From positions 1-40,666 of the forward strand of contig CANQGL010000015.1 in NCBI GenBank assembly GCA_947623185.1: a DNA stretch of 40,666 nt, in the 5' to 3' direction. Made by a program: the position numbers and the translations under genes. Below are positions 1-6,746 of the stretch, piece by piece (the stretch's first letter is position 1; every line of letters starts with the position of its first letter). The notes beneath the pieces are model-generated. The model did not search any database and had not been told where the DNA came from. It worked only from the letters and a program-made list of their open reading frames with translations. This DNA comes from an uncultured Lachnospiraceae bacterium. Its GTDB lineage: Bacteria > Bacillota > Clostridia > Lachnospirales > Lachnospiraceae.

Positions 1-73
1 GACCTTTAGCTCAGTTGGTTAGAGCAACCGGCTCATAACCGGTCGGTCCTGGGTTCGAGTCCCCGAAGGTCCA
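1..73 (+). tRNA. tRNA-Met (CAT), lacking first base at window edge
   Basis: Cloverleaf with anticodon CAT in the loop CTCATAA. The D-stem GCTC begins at base 9, so the acceptor stem should start one base before the window: GACCTT (1-6) pairs with AAGGTC within 66-71, and C72 would pair with the missing base. The discriminator is A73. The following bases CTAG show that CCA is not encoded. The elongator form is more likely than the initiator, because the pairing is full-length. Confidence 0.93.
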
Positions 74-106
74 CTAGCCCTGAAACAGAGGTACAAAAGA
101 AAATAC

Positions 107-180
107 GGCCCGGTGGTTCAGTTGGTTAGAACGCCGCCCTGTCACGGCGGAGGTCGTGGGTTCGAGTCCCATCCGGGTCG
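107..180 (+). tRNA. tRNA-Asp (GTC)
   Basis: Acceptor GGCCCGG (107-113) pairs with CCGGGTC (173-179), and the discriminator is G180. The anticodon loop CTGTCAC gives GTC. The T-loop TTCGAGT is intact. The CCA end is not encoded. It lies 33 bases after tRNA-Met and 11 bases before tRNA-Leu, so the three are probably cotranscribed. Confidence 0.96.
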
Positions 181-191
181 TTATCACACCT

Positions 192-275
192 GCCGGTGTG
201 GCGGAATAGGCAGACGCAAGGGACTTAAAATCCCTCGGGGGCAACCTCGTACCGGTTCAAGTCCGGTCACCGGCA
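192..275 (+). tRNA. tRNA-Leu (TAA), host gene of an integrated element
   Basis: Class II tRNA with a long variable arm. Acceptor GCCGGTG (192-198) pairs with CACCGGC (268-274), discriminator A275, anticodon loop CTTAAAA giving TAA. No CCA is encoded. The last 17 bases of this gene, with the terminator behind it, are repeated exactly at 1689-1735, which marks the gene as an integration target whose intact copy was kept on the left. Confidence 0.96.
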
Positions 276-305
276 TTCAAAAAGTCCGTTATAGCGGGCT
301 TTTTT
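259..305 (+). repeat. Left attachment repeat (attL-like), 47 bp
   Basis: Bases 259-305 are identical to 1689-1735. The match begins 17 bases before the end of tRNA-Leu, runs through the terminator hairpin and stops at base 306 (G versus A). A 47-bp perfect direct repeat that contains a tRNA 3' end and bounds foreign-looking DNA is the usual footprint of tyrosine-recombinase integration. Confidence 0.85.
280..305 (+). terminator. Rho-independent terminator of the tRNA operon
   Basis: Stem AGTCCG / CGGGCT with a short loop TTATAG-type centre, followed by a run of six T. It directly follows tRNA-Leu. The same hairpin recurs at 1710-1735 as part of the downstream attachment repeat. Confidence 0.85.
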
Positions 306-478
306 GTTTACGCGAGCAATGAGCCAGGCTGACAAACTCGTTTGTCGATCTGACGAATGCCGCGATAACGGGTGAAACTTGCGGAGCGTGTTTCATCCCA
401 TTCGTGTTGCATGTCGTGTTGCATAGGCTTTCAAAACAGCTATTCGTTTACAGCTGTTGTGTCGGACAGTTCTGCGTA

Positions 479-507
479 TTGACATTGCCGCAAGCAGCGA
501 CTATAAT
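479..507 (+). promoter_or_regulatory. Consensus promoter of the antitoxin RNA
   Basis: TTGACA (479-484), 17-base spacer, TATAAT (502-507): a perfect sigma-A promoter. No protein gene follows on this strand. The start point would be near 514, and the transcript runs into the 3' end of the toxin gene on the opposite strand. Confidence 0.88.
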
Positions 508-513
508 ATGTTT

Positions 514-616
514 AACAAGACAGCCGGTAAGGAAGGTTAAGTCTTCCCGCTCCGGCGATTGATCAACTCAGTAGAGCCGCTCATCTTTCCAGGGACAGAG
601 CGGCTCTACTTATTGT
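514..616 (+). ncRNA. Putative type I antitoxin RNA (RatA/SR4-like arrangement)
   Basis: Predicted RNA of about 100 nt from the consensus promoter at 479-507. It can form a 5' hairpin (GCCGG 523-527 and GGAAG 531-535 pairing with CTTCC 543-547 and CCGGC 552-556) and a strong 3' hairpin made of a perfect 13-bp inverted repeat (570-582 with 598-610) followed by a moderately U-rich stretch. The 3' hairpin contains the toxin stop codon, so the RNA overlaps the toxin mRNA tail to tail. That layout is known for txpA/RatA and bsrG/SR4. The exact ends are inferred. Confidence 0.65.
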
Positions 617-686
617 TCAGATTCAGAATTGCAACGATCAAAAGACCGATGGTAAGAGTAACCATGAATTCTTCATATGTACTCAT
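606..686 (-). CDS. Holin-like type I toxin peptide, 26 aa
   Basis: Small gene whose peptide begins MSTYEEFMVTLTIGLL and ends in LNLNNK: a short N-terminus with the Y-E-x-F/L-M pattern, one hydrophobic span, and a polar/basic tail. This is the form of the putative holin-like toxin family (TxpA/BsrG relatives), which acts at the cytoplasmic membrane. The ribosome binding site AAGGGG lies 8 bases before the ATG. The leader upstream is long and can fold (GC-rich inverted repeats around 715-750), which is common for these toxins. The stop codon sits inside the 13-bp hairpin shared with the antisense RNA. It is too short for ordinary gene callers. Family assignment is by eye. Confidence 0.7.
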   Translation of the reverse strand: MSTYEEFMVTLTIGLLIVAILNLNNK

Positions 687-791
687 AAGCATTTCCCCTT
701 TCCGCAAGACTCGGAACGGGGACACAGCCGCCCTACCGGCTGCCCGGCTAAGCACATTATGTTGTCATGGTGCAACTGATTTACTGCAGTT

Positions 792-1526
792 TTATTCGCT
801 TACTTTTCCTATCACTTTCCCGATCAGGCGGATATGTTCGCTGTCGGGGATATTTTGGCGGGTGGAATTATTTGAGATCAGGCTGTCCGGTCCCAGCTCC
901 TTCAGACAGCATTCATTGCCGATCGTATAGATGCCGATGTCTCCCGCCGCTATATGTTCGGCTTTTCTGACGTAGATTTTATCGCCGTCATGATAGTCCG
1001 GCTCCATGGAATTGCCGCTTACGCCGATAACGAAATCCGCGCCTTCCATGTAAGGGGCTTCAATGGTATCAGAAGGAATGTCGTCAAAACCAAAACCGGC
1101 ACCGGTGCAAGTGATTTTGCGGAAATAAGGATACATACGGTTAAGAGTATCCCGAGACCGGGAGACGGATATATCATGTATCCGTTCGGATTCCCAGTCC
1201 AGAATGATATCAATATGCCGACGGCCTGCAGCGTCAAGAAACCGGTATTTTTCTATGAGATTCTTTTCACTGTTGTTTAACCGGACGCTGTTATCATCAT
1301 TACGATCATCATATCCAAAGGCCGAAAGTACATTTCGGATTCCATATGCAGCACACATTGTTAGCAATGCCCCCGGAACAGGCTGGCTGTTATCATTTTC
1401 CCAGCTGTATATAGTGGATTCAGACGCCCTGTAACCGTTTTCAATAAGAATATCCGATATTTGTCTGACGGTTATTCCGGCATCGTTTCTGTATTTTTTT
1501 AGCAGTCCTCCGATGTTCTTAGGCAT
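792..1526 (-). CDS. XRE-family repressor with S24 (LexA/CI-type) self-cleavage domain
   Basis: About 244 residues. An N-terminal helix-turn-helix (roughly residues 1-60: LLKKYRNDAGITVRQISDIL, then SESTIYSWEN) is joined to a C-terminal S24 peptidase domain. That domain has an Ala-Gly cleavage-site candidate in CTGAGFG, the nucleophile serine in SGNSMEPDYHDGD and a lysine in CCLKEL. Proteins of this family repress prophage or mobile-element promoters and cleave themselves when RecA is activated. The start at 1526 (MPKN) is chosen because GGAG lies just upstream and because the promoter at 1549-1577 would leave the longer upstream reading frame outside the transcript; ATG 1535 is a close alternative. 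It is the only regulatory gene of the tRNA-Leu element. Confidence 0.86.
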   Translation of the reverse strand: MPKNIGGLLKKYRNDAGITVRQISDILIENGYRASESTIYSWENDNSQPVPGALLTMCAAYGIRNVLSAFGYDDRNDDNSVRLNNSEKNLIEKYRFLDAAGRRHIDIILDWESERIHDISVSRSRDTLNRMYPYFRKITCTGAGFGFDDIPSDTIEAPYMEGADFVIGVSGNSMEPDYHDGDKIYVRKAEHIAAGDIGIYTIGNECCLKELGPDSLISNNSTRQNIPDSEHIRLIGKVIGKVSE

Positions 1527-1548
1527 ATTTTCCATCTCCCGTATCGCA

Positions 1549-1598
1549 AGAATATCATAAAATAACAGACAAGTCAACGATAATTACAAGAAACTTGT
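1549..1598 (-). promoter_or_regulatory. Repressor promoter and candidate operator
   Basis: On the minus strand, TTGACT (1577-1572), 17 bases, then TATTCT (1554-1549) gives a promoter with a very short leader before the repressor start. Just upstream of the -35 box is the palindrome ACAAG-AAA-CTTGT (1586-1598), with a further ACAAGT half site at 1570-1575. This fits an operator for autoregulation and for a rightward promoter whose target genes seem to be gone. Confidence 0.6.
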
Positions 1599-1688
1599 GA
1601 TAATAACGATATGATACAAAGAGACAGAAATCAATGCTGGTCCTGTCCGATTTTTCAAGATCCGAAAAAAATCAATATTTGTAAATAT

Positions 1689-1735
1689 AAGTCCGGTCAC
1701 CGGCATTCAAAAAGTCCGTTATAGCGGGCTTTTTT
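1689..1735 (+). repeat. Right attachment repeat (attR-like), 47 bp
   Basis: Exact second copy of 259-305, holding the last 17 bases of tRNA-Leu and its terminator hairpin. The tRNA fragment is not a functional gene. The sequence after it (1736 onward) is ordinary chromosomal DNA leading to the histidine kinase promoter. Confidence 0.85.
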
Positions 1736-1781
1736 ATTTTGTGTCATTTGCGCCAAAATCCCATTTTATTAATTACGAATA

Positions 1782-1810
1782 TTGACGTTCGCCTAAAATT
1801 ATCATATAAT
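1782..1810 (+). promoter_or_regulatory. Promoter of the histidine kinase operon
   Basis: TTGACG (1782-1787), 17-base spacer, TATAAT (1805-1810), about 40 bases before the kinase start codon. It lies only 47 bases after the right attachment repeat, so the element sits directly upstream of this promoter. Confidence 0.85.
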
Positions 1811-1848
1811 TTAGTCAGTGGAGAATGTCCGAAAAGGGGGCGTGAACT

Positions 1849-3960
1849 GTGATGCGCAGATGGTTTCGCACTGTACTTGCAATGATTGTGGTTTGCGCGA
1901 CGCTGTTTGGTGCCGCCGCTTTTCCCGCTCTGGCGGAAGAAAATAACGGGAGAATATCCTTTACAGAAGCCGAGGAAGAATACATAGCTGCCCACCGTGA
2001 TCCTATCCGGGTGGGTTATGTGCAGGACCGCATACCGGTCTCCTTTACCGGGAAAAACGGGGAATTGGCCGGTATATCACGCTATATATTCGATTACCTG
2101 GGAAGGCTGAGCGGCCTGCAGTTTGAATATGTCGCGCTTCCGGCAGGCGATATTACCTACGATTTCCTTCTGGGAGAGAACCTCGCTCTTGTAACGAGCG
2201 TTGAATATAATAAAGAAAATCAGAACGCCCGGGGCATCCTGATCAGCAACCCGTACCTGTCCAGCCGGAAGGTGGTCGTGGCGAGAAGGGACTTGGACTT
2301 CAGTTACAGCGCCCATCTGACCGTCGCGATCTCTACGGGGTCTCAAACGCTGCGCAAGGTTCTGGGCGGAATGTATCCGAATTTTGAACTGCGCGATTAT
2401 GATTCGATCTCCGAGTGCTTCGACGCGGTGAAATCCGGCGAGGCCGATATCATGATCCAGAACCAGTATGTCGTCGAATACTGGTTCTCCAAACCGTCCT
2501 ATGAGAAACTGAAAGTCATCCCGGTGCTCGGCCTCGACGATCAGCTCTGTTTTTCGGCCGTTGTCGCGATCGGAGACGGGGAGGGGCCGTCGCAGGAGGA
2601 CGGACGGATCCTGATCGACATTCTGAACAAGGCGATAGCCGCCATGACGGAGGAGCAGATCGGAAGCTGCACCATCCAGGGCATCATGGAAAACCAGTAC
2701 TCCTACACGCTGGCGGATTTCCTGTACCGTTACCGTGTAGCGGCCACGATCTTTACGGTATCGGCGGTCGTGATCCTCGTACTGGCGCTGCTGCTGATCC
2801 GGCAGCACATACGCATCACGGAAAGCAGGGCGGAATCGAAGGCGAAAGGGCAGTTTTTGTCCACCATGAGCCACGAGATCCGCACCCCGTTAAACGGCCT
2901 GATCGGTCTCAACTATCTGATGTCGCAGAAACTTGACGATAAGGGGCGTATGCGCGAGTATCTGCGCCAGTCCACGGTCACCGCAAAATATCTGCTGTCG
3001 CTGGTGAACGATATCCTGGATTCGTCGAAGCTCCAGGCGCGTCAGATGGAACTTGCCAGACAGCCGGTCGATCTCGGTTTGGTGACCGATACGGTGAGCT
3101 CCATCGCCCAAAACGCAATGGAAGAGAAGGACCTGATTTACGAGACCGACGGAGAGCTTAAGTGGCCCTGTATCCTGGGCGATGAGGTGCGCATCCAGCA
3201 GGTGCTTTTGAATCTGCTTGACAACGCCCGGAAGTTCACTCCGGAGGGAGGGCGCGTGACGTGCTCGCTGAAACAGGAGATGACGCCCGCAGGCGACGTG
3301 CTAACGACGTTCTCCGTTTCCGATACCGGACGCGGGATGAGCCCGGAATTCCAGAAGCATGTATTTGACGTTTTCGCCCGGGAGCTTGACACCGTCTCCA
3401 AGGGGAACCAGGGAACGGGGCTCGGGCTGTCCATCAGCCGCAGGCTCGCGCTTCTCATGGGCGGGGATCTTACCGTGACGAGCCAGAAAGGCGAGGGCAG
3501 CACCTTTGTCTTTACGTTTACCGCGCCCCCGTCGGAGATCGCGCAGGATGAAAACGATCCGGCGTTTCTGACAAAAGACAGTCCGCATCCGCATGTGCTG
3601 GTGGCGGAGGACAACGAACTCAACGGGGAGATCATTCTGGAACTCCTGCTGGACTACGGTTTCGAGGCGGACCTTGCGGAAAACGGAAAAATAGCGCTCG
3701 ATATGTTCGAAGCGTCCAGAGAGGGCACATACGGCGTCATCCTTATGGACCTGCTGATGCCGGAGATGGACGGATTTGAAGCGACAAAGGCGATACGCGC
3801 GCTGAAACGGCCCGATGCGAAGACGGTGCGCATTTACGCCTGCACCGCCAACTCCCTTGCGGAGGAGCGGGACAAAGCGCTGGCGTGCGGTATGGATGGA
3901 TTTATCGCAAAGCCGGTGGATATCGGCGAATTGATGAAAAAACTCAGCGGGCAGGACTGA
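1849..3960 (+). CDS. Hybrid sensor histidine kinase with solute-binding sensor domain
   Basis: 703 residues. The order is signal peptide (1-30), extracytoplasmic SBP_bac_3-type domain (about 40-280), one membrane span (about 290-316), HisKA with STMSHEIRTPLNG (His342), HATPase with LLNLLDNARKFTPEGG, VSDTGRGM and GTGLGLSI, then a receiver domain with phospho-acceptor Asp634 in ILMDLLMPEMDG. All catalytic boxes are intact, so it should autophosphorylate and pass phosphate to its own receiver, from which an HPt protein normally takes it. The HPt gene lies three genes on, at 6268. A GTG start at 1849 has the better spacing to GGGGG (1836-1840); ATG 1852 is the alternative. The sensor domain resembles amino-acid-type binding proteins, but the ligand is unknown. 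Confidence 0.92.
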   Translation: MMRRWFRTVLAMIVVCATLFGAAAFPALAEENNGRISFTEAEEEYIAAHRDPIRVGYVQDRIPVSFTGKNGELAGISRYIFDYLGRLSGLQFEYVALPAGDITYDFLLGENLALVTSVEYNKENQNARGILISNPYLSSRKVVVARRDLDFSYSAHLTVAISTGSQTLRKVLGGMYPNFELRDYDSISECFDAVKSGEADIMIQNQYVVEYWFSKPSYEKLKVIPVLGLDDQLCFSAVVAIGDGEGPSQEDGRILIDILNKAIAAMTEEQIGSCTIQGIMENQYSYTLADFLYRYRVAATIFTVSAVVILVLALLLIRQHIRITESRAESKAKGQFLSTMSHEIRTPLNGLIGLNYLMSQKLDDKGRMREYLRQSTVTAKYLLSLVNDILDSSKLQARQMELARQPVDLGLVTDTVSSIAQNAMEEKDLIYETDGELKWPCILGDEVRIQQVLLNLLDNARKFTPEGGRVTCSLKQEMTPAGDVLTTFSVSDTGRGMSPEFQKHVFDVFARELDTVSKGNQGTGLGLSISRRLALLMGGDLTVTSQKGEGSTFVFTFTAPPSEIAQDENDPAFLTKDSPHPHVLVAEDNELNGEIILELLLDYGFEADLAENGKIALDMFEASREGTYGVILMDLLMPEMDGFEATKAIRALKRPDAKTVRIYACTANSLAEERDKALACGMDGFIAKPVDIGELMKKLSGQD

Positions 3961-4161
3961 CGGCGGATCCCTTATGATATGACCGCATACCGCGGCAAAT
4001 CGGCGCAAATAGGGATCAAATATACGCGCTCCGTCTTTTCAGGCGGTTTTATGCTAAGATGAAACTGCCCCAAAATCGACGTATGTTTCATATCCGGACG
4101 GAGCATCCCGCGAATAGAATGAGACAGAAAATCAAATGTACCTGTGCGGGAGCAGGTACAT
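3961..4161 (+). other. Structured intergenic leader before the c-di-GMP regulator
   Basis: This stretch is rich in inverted repeats. GATCCCT (3966-3972) pairs with AGGGATC (4011-4017). GCTCCGTC (4028-4035) pairs with GACGGAGC (4097-4104) and encloses ATGAAAC (4059-4065) pairing with GTTTCAT (4085-4091). A last hairpin, ATGTACCTG/CAGGTACAT (4136-4144 with 4153-4161), ends 18 bases before the chosen start codon. A possible extended -10 (TGCTAAGAT, ending 4060) lies inside. I do not recognise a known riboswitch class; the function is open. Confidence 0.5.
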
Positions 4162-4179
4162 AGGATGGGAAGAGTATCA

Positions 4180-6243
4180 ATGAGAAAGCAAAAAATACTG
4201 GTTGTCGACGATTCGGATATGAACCGCCTGATGCTGGAGGAAATGCTGGGAGACGAATACGATATCATTGAGGCCGAGGACGGCGTGCAGGCGATATCGG
4301 TCCTTCAGAGACAGGGCGACGAGATCGCCGTCGTCCTGCTCGACATCGTTATGCCGCGCATGGACGGATTCGGCGTTCTCAAGGTAATGAACCAAAACAA
4401 CTGGATCGAGACGATACCGGTCATCATGGTATCCGCCGAGAGCGGCACGACCCAGGTCGAAAAAGCCTACGAGATGGGCGTGGTGGACTTTATCATGCGC
4501 CCGTTCGACATGCTGATCGTGCGCCGGCGAGTCGTCAACACGATCCTTTTGTATGCAAAACAAAAGCGGCTGATCGACATGGTCGAGGACCAGATCTACG
4601 AGAAGGAAAAAAGAAGCAGCCTGATGATCGACATCCTCAGCCACATCGTCGAATTCCGAAACGGCGAGAGCGGCCTGCATATCCTGAACGTCAGAACTCT
4701 GACGAATTTCCTGCTCTGGCAGCTCGTGCAGATGTCGGACGAATACAACCTCTCGAAGGAAGAGATCTCCATCATCAGCACGGCCTCGGCGCTCCATGAC
4801 ATCGGAAAGATCGCCATCAGCTCGAAGATCCTCAACAAACCGGGACGGCTGACGGATGAGGAATTCGCCATCATGAAGGGCCATGCGCTGGCGGGTGCCA
4901 GAATGTTGGAATCCCTTCAGTTTTATCAGGATGACCCGCTGGTCAAGTACGCGTACGAGATCTGCCGCTGGCACCATGAGCGCTACGACGGAAGGGGATA
5001 CCCGGACGGTCTGGTCGGGGATGCGATCCCGATCTCGGCGCAGGCCGTGGCCCTGGCGGATGTCTACGACGCGCTGACAAGCGAGCGCGTCTATAAGAAG
5101 GCGATCCCGCCGGAAACGGCGGTCCAGATGATCCTGAACGGAGAGTGCGGGGCGTTCAGCCCGCTGCTTTTGAAATGCCTTTCGGACAACGCCGAAAAGA
5201 TCCGGAAGGAAGTCCAGGAGAAGGCGATCCTCCAGGAAAACACGCGGGAGCCGCACAGCCTTGGCGGACAGGGATTTTCCCTTGAGCGGGTCGGGATGTC
5301 CGAGCGCACGCGGCGGCTTCTGGACTATGAGCGTACCAAATACGAATTTTTCGTTTCCACGACCGAGGAGATCCAGTTCGAAGTCACCGCCTCGCCGCCC
5401 ATGGTCATACTGTCAAAGTGGGGAGCCGGAAAACTGGGGCTCGATGAGACCACGACGGATCCGGCAAACGACGAAAAGATCAATGAAGTGTTCGGGGAGG
5501 GCACCTGGGCAAGAATGGCGAAGAGCCTTCACAACACGACGCCGGAATCCCCGGAGATCGTTTTCGAGTGCAAGCTGCACTACCTGGGGGAGGACCACTG
5601 GTACCGGATCTTCGCCCGCGCGATCTGGTCTTCCGACGATCCGCCGCAGTATGAAGGGGCGCTGGGAAAGGCCGTGGATATCCACGAAACGCGTATGCGC
5701 CTCGAGGAACTGGAGCGGAAAGCGAGCCGCGATTCTCTTACCGGCCTTCTGAACCACGCGAGCGCGCGGGAATGGATCCGGGAGCGGCTGGACAAGAAAG
5801 TGGATGGGAATTTTGCGCTGGCGATCTTCGACCTCGACTGGTTCAAATCGGCGAACGACAATTACGGTCACAGCTTCGGGGACAGCGTTTTAAAGCATGT
5901 CGCGGAGATCTTAAAGCACAGCACGCGCGGCGCCGATATTCCCTCTCGGATCGGCGGGGACGAATTCCTGCTGTTCCTTGACTGTACCGTCGATCCGGAG
6001 CGCATCATCGACCGTATTTTCAACACCTTAAACTGCGAGTTCGAGAACTATACGATTTCGATCAGCATGGGCGTCGCGAAGACCTCCGATGTCGGACGGG
6101 ATTACGAGGCGCTGTTCAGGGCGGCGGATCAGGCCCTTTATTCGGTGAAACGCGCGGGACGCGGAAGATACGCGTTCTACAGCGACTCCATGAAAGATAT
6201 TTTTATTGCGGCTTCCGAACTGGGGGACCGCATGGAAAGTTAA
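4180..6243 (+). CDS. Response regulator with HD-GYP and GGDEF domains (c-di-GMP metabolism)
   Basis: 687 residues. A receiver domain (phospho-acceptor Asp55 in LLDIVMPRMDG) is followed by an HD-GYP phosphodiesterase domain (LHDIGK with His206/Asp207; HHERYDGRGYPDG with GYP 273-275), a PAS-like segment (about 385-520), and a GGDEF diguanylate cyclase domain with intact GGDEF 592-596. An RxxD inhibitory site (RGAD) stands five residues before it. Both synthesis and breakdown of c-di-GMP therefore look possible, with the receiver probably deciding the balance. ATG 4180 is preferred because the receiver fold starts five residues later and GGGAAGAG lies upstream; GTG 4144 and ATG 4165 are in frame. 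It is the likely output of the upstream kinase and the downstream HPt protein. Confidence 0.93.
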   Translation: MRKQKILVVDDSDMNRLMLEEMLGDEYDIIEAEDGVQAISVLQRQGDEIAVVLLDIVMPRMDGFGVLKVMNQNNWIETIPVIMVSAESGTTQVEKAYEMGVVDFIMRPFDMLIVRRRVVNTILLYAKQKRLIDMVEDQIYEKEKRSSLMIDILSHIVEFRNGESGLHILNVRTLTNFLLWQLVQMSDEYNLSKEEISIISTASALHDIGKIAISSKILNKPGRLTDEEFAIMKGHALAGARMLESLQFYQDDPLVKYAYEICRWHHERYDGRGYPDGLVGDAIPISAQAVALADVYDALTSERVYKKAIPPETAVQMILNGECGAFSPLLLKCLSDNAEKIRKEVQEKAILQENTREPHSLGGQGFSLERVGMSERTRRLLDYERTKYEFFVSTTEEIQFEVTASPPMVILSKWGAGKLGLDETTTDPANDEKINEVFGEGTWARMAKSLHNTTPESPEIVFECKLHYLGEDHWYRIFARAIWSSDDPPQYEGALGKAVDIHETRMRLEELERKASRDSLTGLLNHASAREWIRERLDKKVDGNFALAIFDLDWFKSANDNYGHSFGDSVLKHVAEILKHSTRGADIPSRIGGDEFLLFLDCTVDPERIIDRIFNTLNCEFENYTISISMGVAKTSDVGRDYEALFRAADQALYSVKRAGRGRYAFYSDSMKDIFIAASELGDRMES

Positions 6244-6267
6244 ACCAAACGGAGGAGGACAGGAATC

Positions 6268-6627
6268 ATGACTCTAAAAGAATGTTACACCGCTATCGGA
6301 GGCGACTATGAGGGTGTCCTCAGCCGTCTGCGCAGCGAAAGGCTGATCCAGAAATTTGTTCTGAAATTTTTGGATGACGACAGCTATAATCAGCTTTGCC
6401 GTACGATGGAGGCGAAGGACTATGCGGAAGCGTTCCGGGCGGCCCATACCTTAAAAGGCGTGTGCCAGAACCTCGGCTTCACGGAGCTCGGCGAGTCGAG
6501 CAGCGACGTCACCGAGGCTCTGCGCGCGGAAAACGGCGCGGAGGCCGAGCGGCTGATCGGGAAGGTGCACGAGGATTACAAAAAGACCTCCGAGACGATC
6601 CGGGACTTCAAGGCGCAGGCCGGTTAA
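6268..6627 (+). CDS. HPt phosphotransfer protein
   Basis: 119 residues forming a single HPt four-helix domain. The phospho-acceptor is His60 in AHTLKGVCQNLGF, the classic HxxKG pattern. It begins 24 bases after the response regulator with a good GGAGGAGG ribosome binding site. The set hybrid kinase, regulator and HPt gives a complete His-Asp-His-Asp relay: kinase receiver to this protein to the HD-GYP/GGDEF regulator. Confidence 0.93.
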   Translation: MTLKECYTAIGGDYEGVLSRLRSERLIQKFVLKFLDDDSYNQLCRTMEAKDYAEAFRAAHTLKGVCQNLGFTELGESSSDVTEALRAENGAEAERLIGKVHEDYKKTSETIRDFKAQAG

Positions 6628-6746
6628 GCGGCAGGCCGCTTTTATGAAGGTTTGATTTTCTGCATGAGTTTTCACTGGGAACACGCCGGAAGATCCGGCG
6701 CGGGGCGGTTTTGCGCCGTCATTTAAACGGAAAGGAACAATCGGTT

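Larger units (their letters stand above)
259..1735. mobile_element. Minimal integrated element in tRNA-Leu (no recombinase)
   Basis: The repeats are offset by 1430 bp, and the DNA between them is visibly more AT-rich than the rest of the window. Inside lie a repeat-rich left arm (306-478), an antisense RNA/toxin pair (about 514-686), an S24-type repressor gene (792-1526) and its operator region. Left-arm structure includes GTGTTGCAT at 404-412 and again at 416-424, the inverted pair GGGTGAAAC/GTTTCATCCC (370-399), and AACAGCT/AGCTGTT (435-458). A palindromic ATATTTGTAAATAT (1675-1688) abuts the right repeat. No integrase, excisionase or replication gene is present, so it is either a deletion remnant or a non-autonomous element needing a recombinase in trans. 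Confidence 0.78.

Noticed and set aside
113..322. Open frame over the tRNA-Asp and tRNA-Leu genes
   Set aside because: It is read entirely through two complete tRNA genes and their terminator.
559..930. Forward open frame of 123 codons across the toxin region
   Set aside because: It runs antisense to the toxin and into the repressor 3' end, lacks an RBS and has no recognisable composition; the minus-strand toxin and plus-strand RNA explain the region better.
1527..1577. Longer N-terminus of the S24 repressor starting at 1577
   Set aside because: The -35 and -10 boxes at 1572-1577 and 1549-1554 place the transcription start downstream of that codon; the proper RBS stands before 1526.
1689..1735. 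A second tRNA-Leu gene
   Set aside because: Only the last 17 bases of the tRNA are present; it is the displaced half of an attachment repeat.
2077..2874. Long minus-strand frames antisense to the kinase, P-ATPase, S41 peptidase and others
   Set aside because: They mirror GC-rich coding genes, have Arg/His/Asp-rich shadow composition, no RBS and no family resemblance.
4028..4104. Known c-di-GMP riboswitch (GEMM-I or GEMM-II)
   Set aside because: The expected conserved core sequences are not visible despite the tempting position; kept only as an unassigned structured element.
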